The notes: a model not told the origin generated them from the letters alone. DNA of 64,000 nucleotides from Planctomycetota bacterium (GCA_021414025.1 JAIOPG010000002.1:124001-188000); one strand, 5' to 3'. Counted from the stretch's first letter, positions 55,801 to 64,000 are shown. A program made the numbers and translations.

Positions 55801-58800
55801 CACGGTCGCCCTCAGGGAGGATGGAACCGTCGTGGCCTGGGGCGCGGGAACTTTTTCGGACAGTTCCTTCTATCACCACGGCCAATCGGTGGTGCCGGGC
55901 GACCTCGGTACTTGCAAGGCGATCGCCGCCGGTGGATTCCACAGCATGGCGATCAAGGAGGATGGAACTGTCGTCGCCTGGGGCTCGGGATACCAGGGGG
56001 CCGGGCACTCCACCGTGCCGCCTGATCTTGGCTTGTGCAAGCAGATCGGCGCCGGCTTCGATCACTCGTTGGCGCTTCTTGAAGATGGAACGGTCGTGGC
56101 TTGGGGAGCGAACAATGTCGGACAGGGCTCCGTGCCCGCGGGACTTGGCGCCTGCAGCCGTATCGCGGCAGGGACCCAGCATTCGCTGGCGATCAAGTTG
56201 GATGGTACGGCTGCCGCCTGGGGCCAGAATGACTTTGGCGAAGGCTCCGTGGCCGCCGATCTCGGTCCCTGCATGGCCATTGCCGGCGGCGGATACCACA
56301 CGCTGATCATTCATGTGCCTATGGAAATTCCACCTCCGACCGATGTCGCCGCCTCGGATGGAACGAGCACGGATGAAGTCTCCGTGACCTGGACCGGCGT
56401 CGCGGGCGCCGACAGTTACTCCATTCTCCGCGCCGGCGACGGCCCCGCGGCTGAGATCGGCACTTCATTGACCACGAACTATTCCGACACCAGCGCGGTG
56501 CCGGGCACGCTCTACACCTACACGGTGAAGGCCATCAAGGGCGCGCTGGTGAGCGTGGAAAGCGCCGGCGACACGGGGTACCGCAATCTTTCCGCACCGA
56601 GCGATGTGGCTGCGAGCGACGGCACGAGCACGACCGAAGTCGCCGTGACCTGGAGCGGCTCGACCGGTGCCGCAAGCTACGAAATTTTCCGCTCCACGGG
56701 CGGGTCGCCCACTCACATCGGCGACTCGGGCACGACCACCTATCACGACAACAGCGCCGTTGCCGGCACGCTCTACACCTATTCGGTCAAGGCTGTCGGA
56801 AACGTGGGCACGAGCGCCGCCAGCGGCGCCGACACGGGATGGCGGCACGTCCTGGCTCCGACCAACGTTTTGGCCTCGGCGGGATCGAGCACGAGCGAAG
56901 TCGCACTGACCTGGACCGCCTCCACGGGCGCGACGGGCTATCAAATCTTCCGCGATGGCGGCGAGTCACCCATCGGCACATCCGGCAGCGCGAGCTACCA
57001 CGACACTTCGGCGCCGATCGGCATCACCGCCTCCTATGCCATCCGCGCGGTCTACACCATCTCGGAGATGGATCACTACAGCGACCTCAGCACACCTGGC
57101 GCGACGGGATGGCGTGCGCCCGCCGCGCCGAGCTTCGTGGAGGCCTCCGACGGCGCAAGCACGGCCATGGTGAGCGTGGCCTGGAATGAAGTGACGGGGG
57201 CCACGGGCTACGAAGTGAGCCGCAACGGCGTGGTCATCCGCGCGCCCGAGGTGCAGACGACCGCCTCCTTCGACGATGTCGTGACCGCGGGATTGTCCTT
57301 CACCTACGTGATCCGGGCGCATGCTCCGGCCGGGTATGGTCCCGCCAGCGCGCCGGAGACCGGTTTCCAGAACATTTCACCGCCCACCGGTGTCGCGGCC
57401 ACGGATGGCAACTTCACCGACCACGTGGAGATCACCTGGAACGCAGCGGCCGACGCGGTGGGCTACCAGATTTTCCGCAGCGGCACCTCGGGTCCGATCG
57501 GCGCGACCACTTCGGCGCTGACCTTCAGCGACACCACGGGCGGCATCGGCACCACCTACAGCTACTGGGTGAAGTCCGTGTCGCAGGCGGGCGCGGGATC
57601 GAATCCGGTCATCCCCAGCTCGTCCAGCCTTGTCAATTCCGGCTACCGCAAGGTCGCGGCGCCGACCGGCGTCGTCGCCAGCGACGGCCTTGGCAGCAAG
57701 GTCACCGTGACCTGGACCACGGTGCCCGGCGCAGTCGGTTACTACATCTACCGCACCTCAGGCGTCACCACCGCGCTGGCAGGCACGGTCACCGGCAACG
57801 CCGTGGGCACCTACGACGACGTGACCGCGACCTTTGGAACCCTCTTCACCTACACGGTCAAGGCGCTGGCACCAGCGGGCTTGAGCGATCCCAGCGCGGG
57901 CAACACCGGCTACCGCATGGCGGCACCGACGGGAGTGCTGGCCAGCGACGGCTCCCTCACCAACATGGTCTTCGTCAACTGGACCGCCCCGGCCAACGCG
58001 ACCGGCTACCAGATCCTGCGCCGGCTGAATCCAGCCGACGAACCCACGACCATCGCCACCATCGTCAGCGGCGCCGTGCTCAGCGGCGGCGACCTTACGG
58101 CGGATCCGAACACGATCTACCTCTATTCCGTCCGCGCCAATTCCGCGGCGGGATACGGACCGGAAAGCCCGACCGACAGCGGCTACCGCGGCATGCCCGC
58201 GCCGACCGCGGTCGCGGCCAGCGACGGCGAGTACGAGGATTCGATCCGCGTGCAATGGTCGCCGATCGCCGGCGTGAGCGGCTATGAGATCCTGCGCAAT
58301 GGCGTCTCGATCGGCACGGTCGCCGGCGGTTCCTCCACGCCGTTCTATGTGGACGGCAACACCGGCGCGGTGGCGCCGGTCACCACCTACACCTACACGG
58401 TGAAGTCGCTCTACGGGGAATCCGGCTCCAGCCTGGCGAGCCTGGGCAACACCGGCTGGCGCGGTCCGGCGCCGAAAAACGTCGCCGCCTCGGATGGCCA
58501 GTATTCCAATCACGTGGACATCATCTGGACCAAGATGATCGGCGTGTCGACCTACCGCGTCTTCCGCAATGGCGTGCAGATCTCGGGCAAGCTCACCGGC
58601 AGCGGCAACATCATGCTCATGTCGGATACGACGGCAATGCCAAACGTTACCTACACCTACACCGTGCGCGCCGTGCTGGCCCTGGGACTGGGTCCGGCGA
58701 GTTTGGGCGACAGCGGAAGCTTGATGGGCAACATCAGCTCGCTGACGGGTGGCGACACCGGCGATTCTTCGGGAGACGCGGGCAAGCATGGCAAGGGGAG

Positions 58801-59347
58801 CCGTTCATCGCATGGCAGCGGGGGAGCGGCGGCGGGCGGCGAGACCAAGGATGTGACTCAGGATGCCGAGACCGTCGAGGCCGTTGAATTGGTCGACGAA
58901 TCGTCGGTGGTGTGCGACGAACTCTTCCTGAGGATCTCCGACCGCATCGCCGCGGCGCAGAATGAGCTGGACACCGCGATTTCGACCAACGATGGCGCGG
59001 GTTCGACGGCGGGCGCGGCCATCGGCGTCAAGACCTTTGATCGCGCCGAAACGACCCGCATGATCGCCGATCTCGTGGAGCAGTTGACGCTTGATGCGGA
59101 CCAAAACGGCGTGCTCGACCTCTGCCAGCGCGCCGGCGGCGATGTCGACATCAACGGAACAGTGGATGACTTCGACATGGTGGCCTTCGTGACCGCGATG
59201 GAGAGCGGCGACCTGCGCGTCGGCGATCTCAATGGCGATGGCGAGATCGATGGCGCCGACCTGGGCATGCTGCTGCTGGCCTTCCCGGAGATCGACCACG
59301 GCGACGCGGTCGACGCTCTGGATTCAAAGGTGAGCGGAGCGGAGTAG
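52871..59347 (+). CDS. Giant secreted mosaic protein (HAF, RCC1, FN3-like, dockerin-like)
   Basis: About 2,158 residues. The start is uncertain: I use ATG 52871, but ATG 52850 and 52940 are also possible; all lead to a signal peptide ending AVADSS. Layout: HAF-type repeats first (about residues 40-865, for instance GLGTLPGAEHPF and AFRWTDEDGM with SxDGSVVVG), about 16 units. Then come seven RCC1-type units (VVAWGRNDFGQCNVP with GxYHTVALREDGT), nine fibronectin-III-like units (APSDVAASDGTSTTEVAVTW and the ending TYTYTVKA), a Ser/Gly/His-rich linker, and a dockerin-like end (DLNGDGEIDGADLG). It is probably a surface adhesin or matrix protein. The ligand is unknown. Confidence 0.85.
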   Translation: MKRNLRLFIARAKGLARPSGFRAMHLRASTAMVVLLGAGSAVADSSLNITDVGSLTANSNAQVVSADGSVVGGHSADQTFRWTGEDGMHGLGTLPGAEHPFDATAMSADGNSVIGTSDTFDAASGMSIRKIVLWTSGGGLFNLGEPPSASQGHNEWDMNASPQISGNGLVVVAMRQGSDGHRIWRWSSESGWQDLNPPPGGTTQWDSSVLRLSFDGSFLIANSQDDKAWRWSDDDGWTAVEANWTLDEGGGAWATDISADGSVVVGITAFDMGGHVFRWTAEFGMDDLGQPLGGLPGDKLFISGDGLVIAGSCEGYFGNEHFVTRAFRWEAGGGDALDGGWQALGTLSEDESSKASGLNFNGSVVVGQSFTEDPDTQITLVNHAFRWSTWDGIADLGTLPNDATDSGANAVNNDGTVVVGVMARRVQPTQMVEVRAFRWTNDDGVESLGALASPTFPGDVSSDGSTVVGQAIFGDLLHENQQQGSESGSHAFRWTDFTGIEDLGMAPGEFDARAEFANGDGSVVVGTTRSRDESTGRRSTQAFRWSGEGLDHLGTLSGDTDSYIASETHPGPDDESGGGRCVSEDGSVVVGTSENRDPQTGELIGSRAFLWWDGEGMYNLGALDEGQNSYAQAVSGDGSTVVGGSAGPDENEHFIHRAFRWTDEDGMQNLGTLPGTENAVAFFTSVDGSVVVGSCFNTDPNSGDRKEFQAFRWTDGDGMVSLGTLPEDSGQDSYWPVSVSSDGSVVLGMRHHPGVGGGTRTAFLWSVDHGMVALPSALQHIHAFSLSGDGSLVAGATNAGSGRAACIWNASFGLVDLRAYLVAFGLNMDSWNLLECGISKDGSTIVGTHEIDERTSTFVVTGFHTLPTNVEAWGYDDFGQTNLPVTLGNCKAVSAGIYYSMALQDDGTVVAWGRNDFGQCNVPFDLGPCKAIAAGSYHGVALKLDGTVVCWGSNGLGQCDVPADLGPCKAIAGGRYHTVALREDGTVVAWGAGTFSDSSFYHHGQSVVPGDLGTCKAIAAGGFHSMAIKEDGTVVAWGSGYQGAGHSTVPPDLGLCKQIGAGFDHSLALLEDGTVVAWGANNVGQGSVPAGLGACSRIAAGTQHSLAIKLDGTAAAWGQNDFGEGSVAADLGPCMAIAGGGYHTLIIHVPMEIPPPTDVAASDGTSTDEVSVTWTGVAGADSYSILRAGDGPAAEIGTSLTTNYSDTSAVPGTLYTYTVKAIKGALVSVESAGDTGYRNLSAPSDVAASDGTSTTEVAVTWSGSTGAASYEIFRSTGGSPTHIGDSGTTTYHDNSAVAGTLYTYSVKAVGNVGTSAASGADTGWRHVLAPTNVLASAGSSTSEVALTWTASTGATGYQIFRDGGESPIGTSGSASYHDTSAPIGITASYAIRAVYTISEMDHYSDLSTPGATGWRAPAAPSFVEASDGASTAMVSVAWNEVTGATGYEVSRNGVVIRAPEVQTTASFDDVVTAGLSFTYVIRAHAPAGYGPASAPETGFQNISPPTGVAATDGNFTDHVEITWNAAADAVGYQIFRSGTSGPIGATTSALTFSDTTGGIGTTYSYWVKSVSQAGAGSNPVIPSSSSLVNSGYRKVAAPTGVVASDGLGSKVTVTWTTVPGAVGYYIYRTSGVTTALAGTVTGNAVGTYDDVTATFGTLFTYTVKALAPAGLSDPSAGNTGYRMAAPTGVLASDGSLTNMVFVNWTAPANATGYQILRRLNPADEPTTIATIVSGAVLSGGDLTADPNTIYLYSVRANSAAGYGPESPTDSGYRGMPAPTAVAASDGEYEDSIRVQWSPIAGVSGYEILRNGVSIGTVAGGSSTPFYVDGNTGAVAPVTTYTYTVKSLYGESGSSLASLGNTGWRGPAPKNVAASDGQYSNHVDIIWTKMIGVSTYRVFRNGVQISGKLTGSGNIMLMSDTTAMPNVTYTYTVRAVLALGLGPASLGDSGSLMGNISSLTGGDTGDSSGDAGKHGKGSRSSHGSGGAAAGGETKDVTQDAETVEAVELVDESSVVCDELFLRISDRIAAAQNELDTAISTNDGAGSTAGAAIGVKTFDRAETTRMIADLVEQLTLDADQNGVLDLCQRAGGDVDINGTVDDFDMVAFVTAMESGDLRVGDLNGDGEIDGADLGMLLLAFPEIDHGDAVDALDSKVSGAE
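52999..55470 (+). repeat. HAF repeat array in the mosaic protein
   Basis: About 16 repeats of roughly 40-60 codons, each holding a pattern of the type AFRWT-DG-LG-LP followed by A-SADGSVVVG. Unit lengths vary, unlike the strict RCC1 units that follow. HAF repeats are thought to form beta propellers in extracellular proteins. Confidence 0.7.
55478..56308 (+). repeat. RCC1-type repeat array in the mosaic protein
   Basis: Seven units from VEAWGYDDFG to GGGYHTLIIHVP, each close to 117 bases; the fourth and fifth are longer by an inserted loop. The units are closely related to those in the 7426 gene. Seven blades would close a propeller. Confidence 0.8.
56330..58720 (+). repeat. Nine fibronectin-III-like repeats
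   Basis: Nine units of about 88 codons (265 bases on average), each beginning AP(T/S)-V-ASDG with a conserved W of strand B (VTW, ITW) and ending in TYTYTVKA followed by a short loop to GYR. Spacing is regular, as expected for a rod of stacked beta sandwiches. Confidence 0.78.
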
Positions 59348-59362
59348 TACACTTTCCTGGGC

Positions 59363-59935
59363 ATGTACCTCTTCTTCGACACTGAAACCACCGGCATACC
59401 AAGAAACTACAAGGCGCCGCCCTCGGACCTGGCCAATTGGCCGCGCATCGTGCAGCTGGCGTGGGTGGTCGCGGATGAGGGAGGCGGCGAGTTGAAGTCT
59501 GTGGAGCGCATCATTCGCCCCGACGGCTTCACGATCCCCGAGAGTGCGGCGCAGATCCACGGCATCACCACGGAGATCGCCACGCGCGATGGCGTCGATT
59601 TGAGGCTGGCCCTGGACGAGATCGAATCGGACATGTCAAAGGCCGCCGGACTCTTCGCCCACAACATGTCCTTCGACGAGAACATTCTTGGTGCGGAGTT
59701 TCTCCGCGCCGGGCGGCCGAACATTCTGCTGGGCAAGTCGCGCGGCTGCACCATGGTTTCATCGACGCACTTCTGCAACATTCCCGGTCCTTACGGACCG
59801 AAGTGGCCCAAGCTGCAGGAGCTGCACACCAAGCTCTTCGGCGAATCTTTCGAAGGCGGGCATGACGCACTGATTGATGTCCGCGCTTGCGCTAAGTGCT
59901 ATTTTGAACTGCGACGGCTTGGCCAGATGCAGTAG
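59363..59935 (+). CDS. DnaQ-like 3'-5' exonuclease
   Basis: A 190-residue DEDD exonuclease. Exo I is YLFFDTETTG, Exo II is FAHNMSFDENIL, and Exo III is GGHDALIDVRACAKCY with the His of the DEDDh type. It is a stand-alone exonuclease, not fused to a polymerase, and may act in proofreading, repair or RNA maturation. It lies 15 bases after the mosaic protein gene, so some read-through transcription is likely. Convergent with mntH. Confidence 0.9.
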   Translation: MYLFFDTETTGIPRNYKAPPSDLANWPRIVQLAWVVADEGGGELKSVERIIRPDGFTIPESAAQIHGITTEIATRDGVDLRLALDEIESDMSKAAGLFAHNMSFDENILGAEFLRAGRPNILLGKSRGCTMVSSTHFCNIPGPYGPKWPKLQELHTKLFGESFEGGHDALIDVRACAKCYFELRRLGQMQ

Positions 59936-59943
59936 CGCGCTGT

Positions 59944-61293
59944 CTAGCCTTGGAAAGTCTGCACCAGCAAGTACATATTGAGTAGTGCGATGACACCGGT
60001 CACGGTCCACGCGACTGTCGCCAGCATGGGTGAGTTCGCGAAGCGGCCCATCTTCAGCTTGCTGCCGGTGAACCACACCAGCGGCACGACCGCGAAGGAA
60101 AGCTGCAGCGAAAGGATCACCTGGCTCAGGATGAGCAATTTGTTGACCCCCGACGCGCCGTAGAGCGCCGCCACGATGACCGCGGGAATGATGGCGATGA
60201 GTCGCGTGATCAGCCGGCGCAGCCAGGGCCGCAGGCGAATGTTGAGGAAGCCTTCCATGACCACCTGGCCGGCGAGCGTGCCGGTAAGCGTGGAGTTCTG
60301 CCCCGAGGCGAGCAGGGCAATGGCGAACACCGTGCTGGCCATCGACGCGCCCAGCACGGGCGTGAGCAGTTCGTAGGCGTCCTCGATGCCGGCGACATCC
60401 TGGTGTCCGGTGGTGTGAAACGTTGCCGCTGAAAGAATCAAGATGGCGGCGTTGATGAAGAAGGCAAAGAGCAACGCGATGGTCGAGTCGGCGGTGGCGT
60501 AGCGGATCGCCATCGACTTGCCCGTCTCATTGCGCGGATAGTCGCGGGTCTGCACGATCGCGGAGTGCAGGTAGAGGTTGTGCGGCATGACCGTGGCGCC
60601 AAGAATTCCAATGGCGATGTAGAGCATCGCGGGGTTGACGACGATCTGCGGGCTGGGGATCAGGCCGCGCAACACGTCGGGCAGGTCGGGGCGCGACGCC
60701 ACGATTTCATAGGCAAAGCAGCCGCCGATCGCGAAGACCAGCCCGGCGACAAGGGCCTCGATGTAGCGCCATCCCTTGCTTTGCAGGAAGAGGATCATCA
60801 GGACATCGACTGCGGTGAGGCAGACGCCCCAGATCAGGGGAAGGCCGAAGAGCAGGTTGAGCGCAATCGCCGAGCCGATGACTTCCGCCAGGTCGCACGC
60901 GGCGATTGCAATCTCGCACAGCACCCACAAGCCGAACGAAACCTTCGGGCTGAAATGGTCGCGACAGGCCTGGGCCAGGTCACGCTCGGCGACCACGCCC
61001 AATTTAACGGCCAGATGCTGCAGCAGGATCGCCATCAGGTTGGAGATCAGCACCACCGAGAGCAGCAGGTAGCCGAACTGGGCGCCGCCGGCGAGATCGG
61101 TGGCCCAGTTGCCGGGGTCCATGTAGCCGACCGCCACCATGAGTCCGGGGCCGCTGAATGCCATCAGCTTGCGCCACCGTCCCGCCGACATCGGCACGGA
61201 GACGGTGGCGAAAGCCTCGGGCAGTGAGTTCGCGGCGCTCTCTTTGCGCCATGCGGTACGGATCCGGGAAGGGCTCGTCGAGATGCGACTCAC
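59944..61293 (-). CDS. mntH: Nramp-family Mn2+/Fe2+ transporter
   Basis: An approximately 449-residue, eleven-helix Nramp transporter that imports divalent metal with protons. TM1 has VGYMDPGNWATD and TM6 has ATVMPHNLYLHSAIV, the metal-binding segments of the family. The start is uncertain: GTG 61293 fits just downstream of a predicted promoter and would give a nearly leaderless message. ATG 61341 would place the operator inside the gene, and ATG 61191 gives a short N-terminus. It is divergent from the MntR-like gene, which likely represses it in metal excess. Confidence 0.93.
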   Translation of the reverse strand: MSRISTSPSRIRTAWRKESAANSLPEAFATVSVPMSAGRWRKLMAFSGPGLMVAVGYMDPGNWATDLAGGAQFGYLLLSVVLISNLMAILLQHLAVKLGVVAERDLAQACRDHFSPKVSFGLWVLCEIAIAACDLAEVIGSAIALNLLFGLPLIWGVCLTAVDVLMILFLQSKGWRYIEALVAGLVFAIGGCFAYEIVASRPDLPDVLRGLIPSPQIVVNPAMLYIAIGILGATVMPHNLYLHSAIVQTRDYPRNETGKSMAIRYATADSTIALLFAFFINAAILILSAATFHTTGHQDVAGIEDAYELLTPVLGASMASTVFAIALLASGQNSTLTGTLAGQVVMEGFLNIRLRPWLRRLITRLIAIIPAVIVAALYGASGVNKLLILSQVILSLQLSFAVVPLVWFTGSKLKMGRFANSPMLATVAWTVTGVIALLNMYLLVQTFQG

Positions 61294-61300
61294 GCCCGGG

Positions 61301-61337
61301 AGTGTAACACGAAAGTTTGAACGGTCAAACATTTGAC
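61301..61337 (-). promoter_or_regulatory. mntH promoter with overlapping palindromic operator
   Basis: On the minus strand TTGACC (61328-61323) and TACACT (61306-61301) are 16 bases apart. The repeat GTTTGA-ACGG-TCAAAC (61315-61330) overlaps the -35 box and shares a half-site with a second repeat GTCAAA-CA-TTTGAC (61324-61337). Three half-sites in a row suggest cooperative binding by the divergent DtxR-type regulator. Confidence 0.65.
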
Positions 61338-61435
61338 GCATGCGCGTTCGAACCCGAGGTCACGAGCCTGAATCCTTCGATTTCTCGCTAGGTTTCGGCC
61401 CTTTCCGGCGGCAGCCGCCGTTACCATGCGGCTCC

Positions 61436-62098
61436 ATGGCCACGGAAACCGTCGAGAACTACATCAAGGCCATCTACCTGCTCTGCCGGGAGACTCCCGG
61501 CGGCGAGGCGGGCGTGGTTCGGCTGGCCCTGGAAGTGGGCGTGACCAAGGGCACGGCGACCAGCATGATCCAGCGCCTGGCGCGGGCCAAGCTGGTGAAG
61601 GCCGAGCGCTACAGCGGCGTCACCCTGACCCCGGCGGGGAAAAAGGTCGCACTGGATGTGCTTCGGCGCCATCGGGTGATCGAGACTTTCCTGGTACGGA
61701 CCCTCAAGCTGGACTGGGCCGATGTGCACGAGGAGGCGGAGCGGCTCGAGCACGCACTCTCGCCGCGCATCCTCGACCGCCTTGACGAGTTCCTGGGCCG
61801 CCCTTCGACTGATCCACACGGCGACCCGATTCCCAACGCGGCGGGAAAAGTCTCCGAAATGCAGAGCAAGCCGCTGGCACAATTCGCGTCCGGCGCCCGG
61901 GTGGCCATTGTGCGCATCGCCGACCAGAACCGCGCCTTCCTCAAGTTTGTCGCGACCAGCGGCCTGAAGCCGGGAGCGCGCCTGTCAGTGAAGGCCGTGC
62001 AACCTCAGGCCGGCTCGATCACGGTGCGGGTGGCGGGAGCGAAACCCCTCGCGCTTTCGCAGGCGGCGGCGGCGAAGATCCTGGCGCGACCGGTGTGA
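61436..62098 (+). CDS. mntR: DtxR/MntR-family metal-dependent repressor
   Basis: A 220-residue regulator: winged helix with TVENYIKAIYLLCRET and the recognition helix region VGVTKGTATSMIQRLA, a dimerisation part with LEHALSPRILDRLDEFLG (metal ligands expected nearby), and a C-terminal SH3-like FeoA domain (GARVAIVRIADQNRAFLKFV). This is the longer DtxR form with three domains. Start ATG 61436. Its position opposite mntH supports manganese control; iron sensing cannot be excluded. Confidence 0.92.
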   Translation: MATETVENYIKAIYLLCRETPGGEAGVVRLALEVGVTKGTATSMIQRLARAKLVKAERYSGVTLTPAGKKVALDVLRRHRVIETFLVRTLKLDWADVHEEAERLEHALSPRILDRLDEFLGRPSTDPHGDPIPNAAGKVSEMQSKPLAQFASGARVAIVRIADQNRAFLKFVATSGLKPGARLSVKAVQPQAGSITVRVAGAKPLALSQAAAAKILARPV

Positions 62099-62161
62099 TC
62101 GTGCGTGACGTGCGGCGGGAGCAAAAAGCCTCGGTCAAGGCAAAATCGCTAAACTTCGCCC

Positions 62162-63154
62162 GTGCTTGAAGCCATCGACCAACATGAGCAGGAGGCGATC
62201 TCCACGCTGGCCTCCGCCGCCAACGCGGCCCAGCTCGAGGCGTGGCGAGTGGCCTGGCTGGGCACGTCCGGCCGCGTCGGCGCCATGATGGAGGCCCTTC
62301 GCTCCGCCCCCAAGGAGAAGAAACCCGTCCTGGGCAAGCAGCTCAATGCCATGAAGCAGAAGCTGGAGGCCGCCTTCACGGAGAAAAAGTCCGCGGCCGG
62401 GTCAGCACCGGAAGGGCCATCCATCGACCTGACCGAGCCGGGCCTGCCCGCGGGCATGGGTCGCCGCCACGTGCTCACGCGCACCATCGCCGACATCGTC
62501 GACATCTTCGGACGCATGGGTTTCCGCGTGGCCGAAGGCCCCGAGGTGGAGGATGAGTGGCACAACTTTACGGCCCTGAACATTCCCGAGGGCCACCCCG
62601 CCCGCGAGGCGACCGACAATTTCTACATGGCCGAGCAGGGGGGCGTGCGCCGCCTGCTGCGCACCCAGACCAGCACCGTGCAGATCCGCACCATGGAGAA
62701 GGAGAAGCCGCCGCTGAAGATCGTCGCGGTGGGCCGCGTCTATCGGCCTGACACGCACGACGCCACGCATTTCTCGATGTTCCACCAGGTCGAGGGGCTA
62801 TGCGTGGACAAGAACATCTCGATGGTCGACCTGAAGACGGCGCTCTGGCAGTTCGCTCGCGCCTGCTTCGGGCCCGAGGCCGAAGTGCGCATGCGTCCGA
62901 GCTTCTTTCCATTCACCGAGCCCAGCGCCGAAGTGGACATGAAGATGAAGATCAAGGGCGAGTGGCGCTGGGTGGAACTTGGTGGGTGCGGCATGGTGGA
63001 TCCGGCAGTGTTCGAATCCGTCGGCATCGATCCTGAAATCTGGACGGGCTACGCCTTCGGATTGGGCGTGGAGCGCATCGCCATGCGCCGCCACGGCATC
63101 TCCGACATCCGCTGGCTCTACGAAAATGATGTGCGGTTTCTGAGACAATTCTGA
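62162..63154 (+). CDS. pheS: Phenylalanyl-tRNA synthetase subunit alpha
   Basis: A 330-residue class II synthetase subunit. The N-terminal coiled coil binds tRNA. The catalytic part has RRHVLTRTIADIVDIFGRMG, LLRTQTSTVQIRTM, AVGRVYRPDTHDATHFSMFH, RPSFFPFTEPSAEVDMK and the closing YAFGLGVERIAMRRHGI. Start GTG 62162. pheT is not next to it; the stop overlaps the following gene (TGATG). Confidence 0.95.
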   Translation: MLEAIDQHEQEAISTLASAANAAQLEAWRVAWLGTSGRVGAMMEALRSAPKEKKPVLGKQLNAMKQKLEAAFTEKKSAAGSAPEGPSIDLTEPGLPAGMGRRHVLTRTIADIVDIFGRMGFRVAEGPEVEDEWHNFTALNIPEGHPAREATDNFYMAEQGGVRRLLRTQTSTVQIRTMEKEKPPLKIVAVGRVYRPDTHDATHFSMFHQVEGLCVDKNISMVDLKTALWQFARACFGPEAEVRMRPSFFPFTEPSAEVDMKMKIKGEWRWVELGGCGMVDPAVFESVGIDPEIWTGYAFGLGVERIAMRRHGISDIRWLYENDVRFLRQF

Positions 63155-64000
63155 TGAAGGCGCGCTTCCTGCTGAAAGCCGTCGTCATCATTGCGGCGTT
63201 CGCCGCACTATATGGAATCGCGGACGTGGTCTTACCCTTTCTCGCTGAGTCCGCGAAGGAAGCACATCCCGGGCCGGCGACTCTGGCCAAGCCCGGCATG
63301 GCTCCGATTGAGCCGGCGAACGCCGCACAGCCGGGCGACGGGGATCAGTCGGCTCCAGCAAATCAAAAGTCGGACGATTCTCATTCCGCGATCGTGAAGA
63401 AGTCCGTGCAGCGTCTTGAAGAAGGCAATGCAGCCCAGTCGCTGGTCGAGATGCAGGCCGCCATCGACCTGGCCAAGCAGCAGGGGGCGTCACCCACCGA
63501 GGTCGACGCCCTTCGCAACATGCAGATGCGCATCCACTGGTGCCAGGATGGTCCCGAAGGCATGCTGGCCTGGATGTCCGCTCCCGAGGCCGCGCTGGCT
63601 GTGCCCGATCCGCAGTCACCCGCCGTGATCGACCGCGACCGGATGGAGATCGAGGCACTGCTGGCGCTGGGAAAATTGCAGGAAGCCTGGGACAAGTCCA
63701 AGGTGCTGCTCTCGCGCTTCGAGAAGCCGGGACCCGGCCAAGGCAAGGAGCCGCTGGCTCTGGAGCAGGCGATCCGCATTGCCGCGACCGCCGGCGCGGA
63801 TGACCAGATTCCGGCGCTGGAAAAGAAATTGCGCACCGCGATGGAAGCCAGCATCTCCCTCAAGACGCTTGTGGATCCACAACTGCCGCTGGCCACGCTG
63901 GGCACCCTGGCGAAGGCGCGCGGCAACTGTCTCACCGCGATCAAGCTCTATGACCAGGCGCTGGAAGGCTTCGACACCAATCTCTGGCTGCGCGAGAAGC
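63154..64000 (+). CDS. Membrane-anchored TPR-like protein (3' truncated)
   Basis: The frame runs from ATG 63154 to the end of the window (282 residues seen, no stop). The first 30 residues form a hydrophobic anchor (FLLKAVVIIAAFAALYGIAD), followed by a Pro/Ala-rich linker and helical repeats (QRLEEGNAAQSLVEMQAAID, LLALGKLQEAWDKSKVLL, GNCLTAIKLYDQAL) of tetratricopeptide style. Such proteins serve as scaffolds. It overlaps pheS by one base. Function unknown. Confidence 0.7.
   Translation, partial: MKARFLLKAVVIIAAFAALYGIADVVLPFLAESAKEAHPGPATLAKPGMAPIEPANAAQPGDGDQSAPANQKSDDSHSAIVKKSVQRLEEGNAAQSLVEMQAAIDLAKQQGASPTEVDALRNMQMRIHWCQDGPEGMLAWMSAPEAALAVPDPQSPAVIDRDRMEIEALLALGKLQEAWDKSKVLLSRFEKPGPGQGKEPLALEQAIRIAATAGADDQIPALEKKLRTAMEASISLKTLVDPQLPLATLGTLAKARGNCLTAIKLYDQALEGFDTNLWLREK

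Noticed and set aside
61345-61375. A T-arm-like sequence (GGGTTCGAAC on the minus strand) as a tRNA
   Set aside because: The stem does not pair and no acceptor or anticodon arm can be built.

Overview
The window looks like a chromosomal segment from a GC-rich member of the Planctomycetota, most likely class Phycisphaerae or a close relative. I infer this from three things in the sequence: secreted proteins ending in dockerin-like calcium repeats (for example LNGDGEIDGADLG), HAF and RCC1 repeat proteins of a kind common in that phylum, and a 60-residue Hc1-like histone. No database search was possible, so the placement is inference. The window opens inside a putative DNA methylase gene and closes inside a tetratricopeptide-like membrane-anchored protein.

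From 0 to 13 kb lie surface and accessory genes. These are an 800-residue lipoprotein, a secreted beta-helix protein preceded by a striking run of six to seven hairpins (3016-3314), an ABC-F ATPase, a TylF-like methyltransferase, a secreted RCC1-repeat protein with a dockerin-like end, an ArsR repressor coupled to a tandem AHSA1 protein, tRNA-Arg(TCG), an M3-like metallopeptidase, a membrane protein and a BamE-like lipoprotein. From 13.5 to 30 kb lie mostly housekeeping genes. On the minus strand there is an isolated atpD, a fabZ-manA-beta-helix operon, and the tightly overlapping set pfkA-gmhB-GT9-plsY-purB-isochorismatase. On the plus strand are the Hc1-like gene and lysS-transglutaminase-nnrD-HD exoribonuclease.

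From 30 to 37 kb lies a minus-strand accessory block: a zinc-ribbon protein, an aspartic-protease-like protein, a DUF1398 protein followed by half of an integron-type attC site, a coupled trio of two glycosyltransferases and an unknown protein, and two secreted proteins. The great S10-spc-alpha ribosomal operon fills 37.2-52.6 kb, from a clear promoter at 37206 to a strong terminator at 52586. It carries rpsJ to rplO, secY, map, infA, rpmJ, rpsM, rpsK, rpoA and rplQ. The genes rpmD, adk and rpsD are missing from their usual places, there are two structured intergenic gaps, S14 and L36 have lost zinc ligands, and S5, L29, L17 and S19 carry unusual tails or inserts.

The end of the window (52.9-64 kb) holds a mosaic secreted protein of about 2,158 residues (HAF, RCC1 and fibronectin-III-like repeats, then a dockerin-like end), a DnaQ-like exonuclease, a divergent mntH/mntR pair with a palindromic operator, pheS and the truncated final gene. 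The best candidates for something new are the hairpin array at 3016-3314, the structured gaps inside the ribosomal operon, and the mosaic protein.
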